Shown: positions 1-7,134, counted from the first letter of the stretch. The stretch: 9,721 nucleotides of DNA from Deltaproteobacteria bacterium (GCA_013138705.1 WTCF01000048.1:1-9721), one strand, 5' to 3'. Notes: a model not told the origin generated them from the letters alone. Numbers and translations are program-made.

Positions 1-196
1 AAAGGGGTTTCTTCTCAATGGGGTCGGAGTTTTCCGAAATTACCTTTCCGTAAACAAGGCTATAGAGCTTGCCGTCCCTGTTCTCACGGACCCTGCAAAT
101 TCCCCTTTTCCCCGGCTTGATATGACAATGGTTGTTACAGAGCCGGCATTGTACCTTTCCTTTGTCCTCAACTGTATAAAAAAGCGCCTCTTTCAT
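1..196 (-). CDS. amrS: AmmeMemoRadiSam system radical SAM enzyme, N-terminal part (partial at window edge)
   Basis: The minus strand from the ATG at 196 reads 65 codons without a stop and runs off the left edge. The start is MKEALFYTVEDKGKVQCRLC, followed by a Cys-rich stretch (C17, C20, C24, C34), a GICRVREN segment and LYSLVYGKVISENSDPIEKK. This is the characteristic N-terminus of AmrS (COG1180, related to pyruvate-formate-lyase activating enzymes). The radical SAM CxxxCxxC loop lies beyond the window and cannot be checked. A good ribosome binding site, AGGAGAAG, lies about 8 bases before the ATG and fixes the start. The family usually sits with amrA (AMMECR1) and amrB (Memo) and its natural substrate is not established. 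Its partners, if any, are outside the window. The gene diverges from the acyl-CoA synthetase operon. Confidence 0.88.
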   Translation of the reverse strand, partial: MKEALFYTVEDKGKVQCRLCNNHCHIKPGKRGICRVRENRDGKLYSLVYGKVISENSDPIEKKPL

Positions 197-431
197 ATCA
201 GGACTTCTCCTATTTAATTTACGACCAAACTGATAGCCATCCCCTTCTTCTAATTTTCGTATTATATCATAAAGCATGAATCCGTCCTACTTGATGAGGG
301 AGGGAGAGCATTATGGCAATGAACCTACTATTTACAAAAGCCCTAAGGGCAATTAAAAATAGGTGAACTGTATTTATGAGATTCTATAGTTCATAATTTT
401 GAATTAAATTCACAAAATGGATATATAAAAA
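197..431. other. Divergent intergenic region between amrS-like gene and acyl-CoA synthetase operon
   Basis: This is the longest gene-free stretch of the window (235 bases). Besides the minus-strand promoter it holds three things. The first is a possible 17-codon ORF (ATG at 313, TGA ending at 366) behind a purine-rich GGGAGGGAGAG. The second is an inverted repeat, TTATGA (374-379) and TCATAA (391-396), around a TATAGT. The third is an 11-base palindrome, GAATTAAATTC (401-411). An alternative plus-strand promoter is TTGAAT (399-404), 17 bases, TATATA (422-427), which would start transcription almost at the ATG at 432. None of these is strong enough to be called a confirmed site. Confidence 0.4.
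261..269 (-). promoter_or_regulatory. Extended -10 promoter for the amrS-like gene
   Basis: On the minus strand this reads TGATATAAT, a perfect TATAAT with the upstream TGn of an extended -10 element. No good -35 hexamer lies at normal spacing, which fits an extended -10 promoter. Transcription would begin near 254, giving a leader of about 58 bases that contains the AGGAGAAG ribosome binding site. Predicted by eye only. Confidence 0.5.
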
Positions 432-2534
432 ATGTTAGAAGCTCTGCTCCATCCCAAAAATGTCGCGGTAATCGGGGCATCGAGGACGTCTGGAAAGGTG
501 GGCTATGAGATAGTAGCCAACCTGATTAATGGCGGTTTTGCCGGTGATATAATACCTGTTAATCCGTCAGCAGACCAGATTCTCGGGCTCAAATGCTACA
601 AAACCCTTAAAGATTATGAAGGAACTGTGGACCTGGGCATTGTGACCGTTCCCCGGCAGAATGCCATGGCTGCCGCACAGTCCTCTATAGACGCAGGGGT
701 AAAGGCCCTTATAGTGATTACCGCTGGGTATAGGGAGACAGGCGAAGAAGGTGCAAAGCTTGAACAAGAGTTGGCGGGTCTCTGCAGATCTCACAATGTG
801 CGACTACTTGGACCTAACTGTCTGGGCATTATGAACACGCATCACCACATGAATGCCTCGTTTGCGGGGGACATGCCTGAATCAGGAGGCATATCAGTCT
901 TTTCCCAATCAGGGGCACTTTGCACGGCCATTGTGGATTCGTCTGTCACCGGACATTTCGGACTTGCTAAGCTCATAAGCCTCGGCAACAAGGCGGATCT
1001 GACTGAGGTAGATTTCCTGAAAGCCTTTGCCGAGGATGACAAAACAAAGGTCATTGCCGGATACCTTGAAGATATAGTTTCCGGTGACGCATTTGTGAAG
1101 GCGGCAGAGGATGCCTGTTCGATCAAGCCTGTCGTAATCCTGAAGGCCGGGACTACCCCTGCAGGTCTGAAGGCCGCCTCTTCTCACACAGGAGGTCTTG
1201 CTGGAGCTGATATGGCCTATGGTGCGGCTTTTAGACGCTCTGGAGTAATCCGGGCAGATAATTTTCAAGCCCTTTTTGACTATGCATCGGCCCTGGCAAT
1301 GCAGCCCCTTCCCAAGGGTGACCGTGTTCTGATTATTACAAACGCCGGTGGGCCGGGCACAATGGCCGCAGATACTGTAGAAAAATCCGGCATGACCGTC
1401 GCGGCCCTAGCCTATAGTACGGCAGCCGCCCTTAAAGGGAAACTTCCAAGGGCATCAAGTACAGGGAATCCCGTGGATGTGCTGGGTGACGCTGATCCGG
1501 AAAGATATGCCATTGCATTAAGCACCGCCCAGGACGATGATTCAGTAGACGCCATCATTGTAATCCTGACACCCCAGGCCATGACAAAGCCTGCTGAGAC
1601 TGCAAGGGCCATTGCCAATTGCGTAAGATCCGATAAGCCTGTTCTCGCGGCATTCATGGGGGGCAAGCATGTAATGCCGGGAAACGTGGAACTGGTTGCT
1701 GCCGGACTGCCGGTCTATAACTCACCTGAACGGGCAGTCGACGCCCTCAAGGCCATGTACGAGTATTCAGTGTGGCGGCAGCGTCCACTGCGGATAGTGA
1801 CACGATTCAGGGTTCATCGCCGGCGAGTGGAACGGATTATTGCCCGGCATCTGAGGACCAAAAGGACCCATGTTGGAGATATTAAAGCCAAGCAGATCCT
1901 GAGTGCTTATGGCTTCAGAATACCGGAAGGCCACCTGGCAAGCACTGCTGACGAGGCAGTAGAAGCTGCGGAGCAAATTGGCTACCCGGTAGCCATAAAA
2001 ATAGTCTCACCGAATATCATTCATAAAACAGACCTCGGTGGCGTAAAATTACACCTGTCTACGGCTGATGACGTGCGAGACGCATTTGACCTGATGATGC
2101 TCAGAATAAACCAGGTTGCACCTGAAGCCCATATCGAAGGCATTTACGTGGAAAAGATGCTGGCACGGGGCATGGAAGTCATCATAGGCATGAGCCGTGA
2201 CCCGCAATTTGGTCCGATGCTCATGTTCGGACTTGGGGGCATATTTGTTGAGGTAATGAAAGACGTTACCTTTCATCTGGCCCCTATCACCTCAGAAGAG
2301 GCGTTTCAGATGCTTAAGAGTACCAGATCCTATGAGATGCTTAAAGGGACCCGCGGAGAAAAAGGAGTGGATTTTGCCGCAATAGCTAATGGCCTTCAAC
2401 GCATCAGCCAGTTGGTTACGGATTACCCGGAAATTATCGAGCTGGATATCAATCCATTTATTGTCGGAGACATTGGAACAGAACCATTTGTGGCCGATGC
2501 CCGAATGACCTTGACTCACCAAGAGACTGAATAA
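432..2534 (+). CDS. Acetate/acyl-CoA ligase (ADP-forming), fused alpha-beta subunits
   Basis: Reversible acyl-CoA + ADP + Pi = acid + ATP + CoA, a cytoplasmic substrate-level phosphorylation step. The acid cannot be read from sequence; acetate is the usual default. The 700 residues match a fused ACD enzyme. A CoA-binding Rossmann domain starts at VAVIGASRTSGKVGYE (about 11-26), with GPNCLGIMN near 127-135. The catalytic phospho-His segment SHTGGLAGAD contains His252, and TNAGGPGT lies at 303-310. A basic Arg-rich linker lies at about 450-480. The beta ATP-grasp domain begins near KAKQIL (485) and carries the second conserved His in HKTDLGGV (His531), GMEVIIGMSRDPQFGPM, and ELDINPF (Glu670, Asp672, Asn674). 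Both histidines are intact, so it should be a real synthetase rather than the inactive Pat-type domain. The ATG at 432 is the first possible start, since an in-frame TAA lies at 426-428. No ribosome binding site is visible. It overlaps the next gene by one base. Confidence 0.93.
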   Translation: MLEALLHPKNVAVIGASRTSGKVGYEIVANLINGGFAGDIIPVNPSADQILGLKCYKTLKDYEGTVDLGIVTVPRQNAMAAAQSSIDAGVKALIVITAGYRETGEEGAKLEQELAGLCRSHNVRLLGPNCLGIMNTHHHMNASFAGDMPESGGISVFSQSGALCTAIVDSSVTGHFGLAKLISLGNKADLTEVDFLKAFAEDDKTKVIAGYLEDIVSGDAFVKAAEDACSIKPVVILKAGTTPAGLKAASSHTGGLAGADMAYGAAFRRSGVIRADNFQALFDYASALAMQPLPKGDRVLIITNAGGPGTMAADTVEKSGMTVAALAYSTAAALKGKLPRASSTGNPVDVLGDADPERYAIALSTAQDDDSVDAIIVILTPQAMTKPAETARAIANCVRSDKPVLAAFMGGKHVMPGNVELVAAGLPVYNSPERAVDALKAMYEYSVWRQRPLRIVTRFRVHRRRVERIIARHLRTKRTHVGDIKAKQILSAYGFRIPEGHLASTADEAVEAAEQIGYPVAIKIVSPNIIHKTDLGGVKLHLSTADDVRDAFDLMMLRINQVAPEAHIEGIYVEKMLARGMEVIIGMSRDPQFGPMLMFGLGGIFVEVMKDVTFHLAPITSEEAFQMLKSTRSYEMLKGTRGEKGVDFAAIANGLQRISQLVTDYPEIIELDINPFIVGDIGTEPFVADARMTLTHQETE

Positions 2535-4414
2535 TGAACAAACCAAACCAGACAGAATACGACCCAAACTGGCAGGATAAATACAAAGACATGATCGCCA
2601 CTCCCGGGCAGGCGGTCTCGCACCTGCGGCCCGGACAGCGAGTATTTATCGGGACAGGGTGTGGGGAACCGAAAGAACTGGTCAAGGCCCTGACCGACCG
2701 CGCTTCTAAACTGGCCGATATGGAGATTATCCAACTACTTACCCTGGGCGAGGCCCCTTATGCCAACAAGGAGCTTGCCGATTGCTTTCTGGTAAACAGC
2801 TTTTTTGTTGCGGAAAATGTCAGGGGGCTTATTCAGGAAGGGCTCGGCAAATATACACCTATCTTTCTTTCAGATATTCCCCGGCTTTTCAGTTCAGGTC
2901 AGTTACCGCTGGATGCAGCTCTAATACAGGTTACACCTCCGGATGAGCGCGGGAGAGTTAGCCTTGGGGTCTCGGTGGATATTGTCAAAAGTGCTGCGGA
3001 AAACGCCTCGCTCGTCATTGCCCAGGTCAACCCCCAGATGCCCAGGACCCTGGGAGACAGTTTTATTGATATCTATGATCTGGACTTCCTGGTTCCTGTG
3101 GACACGCCCATTTTTGAAGCAACCTTGCCTGAAGACACGGAAGTGGCTCGCGAGATCGGAGAACGCATCGCGGCCCTGGTGGAAGACGGATCAACTATTG
3201 AGGTGGGGATCGGACGAATCCCCCACGCAACGGTTGATTTCCTGAAGGAAAAGCAAAATCTCGGTGTACATACAGAGATGTTTACAGACAACATCATAGA
3301 TCTGGTGGAATCCGGAGCTGTAACCGGTGCTAAAAAGACCCTTGACAGGGGTAAAATTGTTGCCAGTTTCTGTTTCGGGACCCGTAGGCTCTATGACTAT
3401 ATCCACAACAATCCCCTCTTCTCTTTTCGTCCGACCGAGTATGTCAATGACCCCTTTATTATTGCCAAACAGTATAAAATGGTGGCTATAAACACGGCAT
3501 TAGAGATAGACCTTACAGGCCAGGTCTGTGCGGATTCCCTTGGCACCAAATTCTACTCAGGTATCGGCGGACAGGTAGATTTTAACAGCGGCGCGGCCAG
3601 ATCCTATGGGGGCAAGGCAATTATAGCCCTGCCGTCCATCACAGCGGACGGAACCACTTCACGGATCGTTGCGAAACTGAGTCCCGGCGCCGGCGTAGTG
3701 ACCACCCGCGGGGATGTACACTACGTGGTAACCGAGTACGGCGTGGCCTATCTTCATGGCAAAAGCGTCCGGGACCGGGCACTGGCACTGATCAGCATTG
3801 CCCACCCGCGTTTCCTTGAAACGCTCCTTAAGGAGGCTATTGAGGCCAAATATCTCCGAAAAGAGCTTGCCGATGTGGGAGAAAGCTTCATTGTAGCTCC
3901 ACATGAGGCAAAAACGTCGTTGCTTTTAGATGATGGAACGAAAATCAACTTCAGGCCCATACACCCCACTGACGAGTTGAAGATGAAGGACTTGCTGTAC
4001 ACCCTCTCTCTGGATGCCGTGTACTCACGTTTTATGACACACGTACAGCGCTTCCCCTATAAGCAGGTCAAAGACTTCGTGTACATTGACCATAGGAAAG
4101 AAGTGGCCATTGTAGGTGTCCTGCCTGAGGCCCATGGGGAAGATATCATTGCAGTAGGTCGATATTACCTGGATCCGCGAACCAACCGCGCAGAAGTCGC
4201 GTTTGTGGTCCGCGACGAGTGGCAGGGTCGCGGCATAGGCAAGTTTCTATTCAAACACCTTACGACAATTGCCAAACGGCATGGTATCACCGGATTCACT
4301 GCTGAAGTCCTGCGAAGCAACAAAAGAATGCAGGCAGTTTTCAATAACAGTGACTTGAGAGTTAGAAGCAAGCTGAGTGATGACATCTACAGCTTTGAGA
4401 TGGACTTTGATTAA
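2534..4414 (+). CDS. Acetyl-CoA hydrolase/CoA-transferase fused to Pat-like GNAT acetyltransferase
   Basis: Residues 1 to about 445 are a class I CoA-transferase of the acetyl-CoA hydrolase / 4-hydroxybutyrate or butyrate:acetate CoA-transferase type. Visible motifs are VGIGRIPHATVDFL (224-237), GVHTEMFTDN with the probable catalytic Glu248, DLTGQVCADSLG (326-337), GIGGQVDFNSGAARSYGG (343-360) and VTEYGVAYLHG (399-409). Residues about 470 to 626 are a GNAT domain. It opens with INFRPIHPTD, contains TLSLDAVYSRF, and has the acetyl-CoA binding signature Q564-G-R-G-I-G569 inside VRDEWQGRGIGKFLFKHL. That pattern resembles the GNAT domain of Pat/YfiQ protein lysine acetyltransferases. The start ATG sits in TAATG at the stop of the synthetase gene, so the two are probably translationally coupled. 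The fusion is known in databases as a bifunctional annotation, as far as I recall. The substrate acids and the acetylation target are not readable from sequence. Confidence 0.9.
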   Translation: MNKPNQTEYDPNWQDKYKDMIATPGQAVSHLRPGQRVFIGTGCGEPKELVKALTDRASKLADMEIIQLLTLGEAPYANKELADCFLVNSFFVAENVRGLIQEGLGKYTPIFLSDIPRLFSSGQLPLDAALIQVTPPDERGRVSLGVSVDIVKSAAENASLVIAQVNPQMPRTLGDSFIDIYDLDFLVPVDTPIFEATLPEDTEVAREIGERIAALVEDGSTIEVGIGRIPHATVDFLKEKQNLGVHTEMFTDNIIDLVESGAVTGAKKTLDRGKIVASFCFGTRRLYDYIHNNPLFSFRPTEYVNDPFIIAKQYKMVAINTALEIDLTGQVCADSLGTKFYSGIGGQVDFNSGAARSYGGKAIIALPSITADGTTSRIVAKLSPGAGVVTTRGDVHYVVTEYGVAYLHGKSVRDRALALISIAHPRFLETLLKEAIEAKYLRKELADVGESFIVAPHEAKTSLLLDDGTKINFRPIHPTDELKMKDLLYTLSLDAVYSRFMTHVQRFPYKQVKDFVYIDHRKEVAIVGVLPEAHGEDIIAVGRYYLDPRTNRAEVAFVVRDEWQGRGIGKFLFKHLTTIAKRHGITGFTAEVLRSNKRMQAVFNNSDLRVRSKLSDDIYSFEMDFD

Positions 4415-5209
4415 TCAGAAAACGAACTCCGCCACCAGAAAAGTGTGGTCCGAGGGCTTTTGAGCAAGCCTTGGGGTGATATCTATATACGCCTTTTCAG
4501 CACGTTCTGCTAACGCAACCGTAGCAAGTATGTGATCTATGCGCCAACCTAAATGCCTCTTGACTGCATTGGGTATCCTGTAGTCGTAAAATGTATACTG
4601 GTCCGGATCCGTATTAAGCTTCCGGAATACGTCTATAAATCCCCATGCCTTGACCTTCTCCAACGCTTTGCGAGCATCTTCGTGGAAACAGACATGATCT
4701 GCATGGCTATCCGGAGCATAAACGTCTCTTGACTCAGGGGCAACGTTGAGGTCTCCACACCAGAGCAATGGTTCGTCCGTGGAATAATTCCTATCAAATA
4801 GGTCTCTTAACCTTTCAAACCACCTTAGCTTGATCTGAAAATACATGTGGTCCAAGGCCCTACCCTGGGGAACATACGCATTAACAACAGGAATATCCTT
4901 TACAACACAACGGATGAGCCTGGCTTCATCCTCCGGGCTGTTTTCAGGGTCATCGAAACCAACGGCCATGTCTTTCATCTCGTGTTTACTGGCGATCGAA
5001 ACGCCATTGTAAGACTTCTGACCCTTGTAGATCACATTATAGTCTATTTTATCAAATGCTTCCTTTGGAAAATCCTTATCCTGCACCTTTGTTTCCTGTA
5101 TGCAAAGCACATCAACCGAATTTTTCTCAAGCCAGGGAATCACTATGTGAAGACGTGACCTTATAGAATTCGTATTAAAGGTGGCAATGCTGAATTTGTC
5201 GATTTTCAT
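4415..5209 (-). CDS. xth: Exodeoxyribonuclease III (AP endonuclease, EEP family)
   Basis: Base-excision repair nuclease that cleaves at abasic sites and removes 3' blocks in the cytoplasm. The 264 residues from the chosen start are the usual ExoIII length. All the EEP active-site motifs are present: TFNTNSIRSR (Asn12), LCIQETKV (Glu39), NAYVPQG, WCGDLNVAPE (Asp153, Asn155), WRIDHIL (Asp225, His226) and the terminal SDHTFLVAEF (Asp254, His255). The frame is open up to an ATG at 5314. I prefer the ATG at 5209 because MKIDKFSIATFNTNSIRSR is the family N-terminus and an AAGGG lies about 10 bases upstream. The 35 residues before it (MIYCFISCIFIE...) have no family counterpart. The stop abuts the stop of the convergent transferase gene with no bases between. 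Confidence 0.95.
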   Translation of the reverse strand: MKIDKFSIATFNTNSIRSRLHIVIPWLEKNSVDVLCIQETKVQDKDFPKEAFDKIDYNVIYKGQKSYNGVSIASKHEMKDMAVGFDDPENSPEDEARLIRCVVKDIPVVNAYVPQGRALDHMYFQIKLRWFERLRDLFDRNYSTDEPLLWCGDLNVAPESRDVYAPDSHADHVCFHEDARKALEKVKAWGFIDVFRKLNTDPDQYTFYDYRIPNAVKRHLGWRIDHILATVALAERAEKAYIDITPRLAQKPSDHTFLVAEFVF

Positions 5210-5271
5210 ATTCTGAGACCCTTGCCGGATATGCCTAAAAACGCAACCAAGACCTGATTTATGAGTTTCAC

Positions 5272-5289
5272 TATTTATTTCGATAAATA
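5272..5289. repeat. Perfect 7-bp inverted repeat with TTCG loop
   Basis: TATTTAT at 5272-5278 and ATAAATA at 5283-5289 are perfect inverted complements around TTCG. The element lies in the 152-base divergent region between the exonuclease III and PilZ genes. It could be an operator or a small A+T-rich hairpin. It lacks a U tract and does not look like a terminator. I found no convincing -35/-10 pair in this region on either strand. Confidence 0.4.
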
Positions 5290-5361
5290 TGCAAGAGATA
5301 AAGCAGTAAATCAATAGGCTTTAACAATACTGCAAGGTGAAAAATCATAAGGAAAAATTCA

Positions 5362-5703
5362 ATGGGTATTGATCAACGAAAACACGTTAGGACACCTACT
5401 CCGTTAATGGTTCAATATTCAGATCAACGTTTCTTCTATACAGAATTCCTGAGTGACCTCAGTCCTGGAGGAATGTGCATAGTGTCTTCGAAACCGATCG
5501 AACCCGGAACCAAGCTAATTATCTCCACTTCGACACAACCGCCGATCAAAATTGAGGGGATAGTTACATGGAGCAAAAAAAGTATGAAGAACAAATTTAA
5601 ATACGAAATAGGCGTCCGGTTCGTTGGACTCTCACAGGACCAGAAATCCCAAATTACAGATATTATAACCTCAATTTACTGGGAAACGAACCCGGTCCAT
5701 TAA
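5362..5703 (+). CDS. Stand-alone PilZ domain protein (probable c-di-GMP receptor)
   Basis: A 113-residue protein that is essentially only a PilZ domain, likely binding the second messenger cyclic di-GMP. The two ligand motifs are present. RxxxR is Arg6-Lys-His-Val-Arg10, and the D/NxSxxG motif is Asp32-Leu-Ser34-Pro-Gly-Gly37 in SDLSPGGMCIVS. These are followed by the beta-barrel strands (IEGIVTWSKKS, YEIGVRFVGLS) and a short C-terminal helix. The ATG at 5362 has AAGGA about 9 bases upstream and begins just before the RxxxR motif, as expected. No cyclase, phosphodiesterase, pilus or flagellar gene lies nearby, so its output pathway cannot be inferred. It is divergent from exonuclease III and convergent with the thioredoxin/HEAT gene. 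Confidence 0.88.
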   Translation: MGIDQRKHVRTPTPLMVQYSDQRFFYTEFLSDLSPGGMCIVSSKPIEPGTKLIISTSTQPPIKIEGIVTWSKKSMKNKFKYEIGVRFVGLSQDQKSQITDIITSIYWETNPVH

Positions 5704-5729
5704 TCGTCTGAGATTAAGGAAGAGCTTTA
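5702..5729. repeat. Diverged 28-bp direct repeat, copy A
   Basis: AATCGTCT-N20 ending in AAGAGCTTTA matches copy B at 6755-6782 at 24 of 28 positions in the same orientation. Copy A overlaps the PilZ stop codon and the intergenic space before the convergent thioredoxin/HEAT gene. Read on the minus strand it would encode KLFLNLRRL, against KLFLNPRRL in copy B. Confidence 0.6.
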
Positions 5730-5763
5730 ACCGCAGTCTTTCTCCCCTTTTCGCGTTTCATTT

Positions 5764-6723
5764 TCATGAGAGTTTTTCGAGTGCCTCGACGGCAGCTTCC
5801 AGAACTTCGCCGGAATAAGGACCTTTGCGAACACTGTTGAGTTTCGGGATCACACCCGGATCCTTTGATTCACCCAAAATGTAGAGGATATCGCCTTTGA
5901 CCTTATCGTCTACCTGGAAAAACCGGTCCCACAAAGGCGCGATAACCTGCGAGGCCATTTCTTTACGCTCTTCGGCAAGGAATTCAAACGCCACCATGGC
6001 GCCCAGGCGAATTTGCCATTTTGCATGAGTCAGTAGATCCAGAAACGCAGGATAGATTTTTCCGCTTTCCATCATCATCTGCGCCAAACCTGCGGCATCA
6101 CCCTGCTCGATGATCTTTCTGAGCGAATCAGTACCGAGCTGGGAAGGGTCCCGGGTGAGCATCATATGGACGAGTTCTTCGAGCTGAATCGCTCCTGTCC
6201 AACGGAACTGATCGTCCAGTATAACCGTGGGCACCGACCGGACGTGATCATTTTCGGCCCTTTCAGAAAACAGGGTCCCATCGATAACCGTGATATGAAT
6301 CAAACTTTCCGAGGCAAGGGTCAGCAGCAAGGTCACCACCTGGGGACAAAATGGACATTGGGGGGCAATATAGACCTTCAGCATCGCAGGGACCCTGAGC
6401 TGATTAAGGGCGTCCCTAACCGGTGAAGGCAATTTTCCTGTGAGCGTAGCCCCGCCGCTCAGCGCATCCAGGAACGGAACCAGCTCTCTTCCCAGAGGCA
6501 CGGCCTGATAGCTTATATTCTCCCCGATACTGATTTCCGGTGCCTGTTCGCCGTCATTCTCCTCTCTTTCGATCCGGACGCCTGGAGCCAGACGGCTAAA
6601 ATCCTCACAGAATGCCTGAATTTGCCTGCTGCGATCGTCGTCTGCCCTGATAAGACCGATGCGAATTTCTCCGTCAATCTTCCGGTACCACTCTGTTATG
6701 ATCGCTTCGTCCTCGGGAGTCAC
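5764..6723 (-). CDS. Tandem thioredoxin-fold (PDO/AhpF-N-like) protein with C-terminal HEAT repeats
   Basis: A 319-residue cytoplasmic protein with no signal peptide, probably a dithiol-disulfide oxidoreductase. Residues about 1-90 look like a first thioredoxin fold without a CxxC (only Cys39). Residues about 112-190 are a second fold with the redox motif Cys123-Pro-Phe-Cys126 in YIAPQCPFCPQVV and the cis-proline loop SVPTVIL (Pro165). Two folds with one active CxxC is the layout of the AhpF N-terminal domain, and the CPFC motif also recalls archaeal protein disulfide oxidoreductase. Residues about 222-319 form helical HEAT-like repeats (AFLDLLTHAKWQIRLGAMVA, then VKGDILYILGESKDPGVIPK). The start is a GTG at 6723, supported by AGAAGGGA 6 bases upstream. 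It lies 24 bases after the SLOG gene on the same strand, so the two are probably cotranscribed. The substrate is unknown. Confidence 0.85.
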   Translation of the reverse strand: MTPEDEAIITEWYRKIDGEIRIGLIRADDDRSRQIQAFCEDFSRLAPGVRIEREENDGEQAPEISIGENISYQAVPLGRELVPFLDALSGGATLTGKLPSPVRDALNQLRVPAMLKVYIAPQCPFCPQVVTLLLTLASESLIHITVIDGTLFSERAENDHVRSVPTVILDDQFRWTGAIQLEELVHMMLTRDPSQLGTDSLRKIIEQGDAAGLAQMMMESGKIYPAFLDLLTHAKWQIRLGAMVAFEFLAEERKEMASQVIAPLWDRFFQVDDKVKGDILYILGESKDPGVIPKLNSVRKGPYSGEVLEAAVEALEKLS

Positions 6724-6747
6724 AGTAGTCCCTTCTATACAGAATTA

Positions 6748-7134
6748 TTATGCCAATCGTCTAGGATTCAGAAAGAGCTTTATATAACCATCCGGTCGGA
6801 CTTCAGCCAGAAGCTTTTTAGCCCGTCTGGATATCTCCAGCATATGCTTTGCCCCTTCAGACTGTCCATCCCAAAAATTTATCACAAAATCTGCTGACCT
6901 GAGCAGCACCTCATTTCTCATCATAGTGGCCTTTAGCCCGTGCTTCTCCCACTCTGAAGGAATAATCTTCCATTCAAGTCCTGCTTCGCCGGCATAGCGC
7001 TCGCCCAGACGATCAGCCCCAGGGGCATTTCCGGAAAGTACAACGTCTCCGTCAATCAGCAAATACTTCAGTACACCTTGGATCAATTCATAGGATTCTA
7101 TACTACGAGAACCTCCTACAGCCACTCTTGCCAT
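6748..7134 (-). CDS. SLOG/DUF2493 family protein (YpsA-related Rossmann-like fold)
   Basis: A 128-residue protein with the glycine-rich nucleotide-binding loops of the SLOG superfamily. GGSRS lies at 7-11, SGNAPGADRLGERYA at 34-48, MRNEVLLRSADFVINFWDG at 72-90, and SEGAKHMLE closes the fold. SLOG proteins are thought to bind or act on nucleotide-derived ligands, but this branch has no assigned reaction. An ATG at 7152 adds six residues. I choose the ATG at 7134 because AGGGGG lies about 8 bases before it and MARVAVGGSRS matches the family start. The gene begins 72 bases after the 99-aa gene and ends 24 bases before the thioredoxin/HEAT gene. Its last codons contain copy B of the 28-bp repeat. 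Confidence 0.85.
   Translation of the reverse strand: MARVAVGGSRSIESYELIQGVLKYLLIDGDVVLSGNAPGADRLGERYAGEAGLEWKIIPSEWEKHGLKATMMRNEVLLRSADFVINFWDGQSEGAKHMLEISRRAKKLLAEVRPDGYIKLFLNPRRLA
6755..6782. repeat. Diverged 28-bp direct repeat, copy B (inside 3' end of SLOG gene)
   Basis: Partner of the element at 5702-5729, 1053 bases away and in the same orientation. It encodes the last residues KLFLNPRRL of the SLOG protein on the minus strand. The two copies bracket the whole thioredoxin/HEAT gene. Confidence 0.6.

Noticed and set aside
432..2534. Inactive Pat-type synthetase domain instead of a working enzyme
   Set aside because: Both conserved histidines (SHTGG and HKTDLGG) and the ATP-grasp residues in ELDINPF are present, and the protein has no GNAT domain of its own.
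2943..3245. 100-residue plus-strand ORF within the CoA-transferase gene
   Set aside because: Out-of-frame shadow of the strongly matching CoA-transferase domain; its residue composition does not look like a folded protein.
4847..5158. 103-residue plus-strand ORF antisense to exonuclease III
   Set aside because: It lies wholly inside a clear repair-nuclease gene, has no ribosome binding site and shows no recognisable domain; it is a shadow frame.
5210..5314. N-terminal extension of exonuclease III from the ATG at 5314
   Set aside because: The extra 35 residues have no counterpart in ExoIII proteins, while the ATG at 5209 has a family-typical N-terminus and an AAGGG upstream.
5704..5763. Terminator between the convergent PilZ and thioredoxin/HEAT genes
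   Set aside because: Pyrimidine-rich stretches occur, but no stable stem followed by a T tract was found on either strand.
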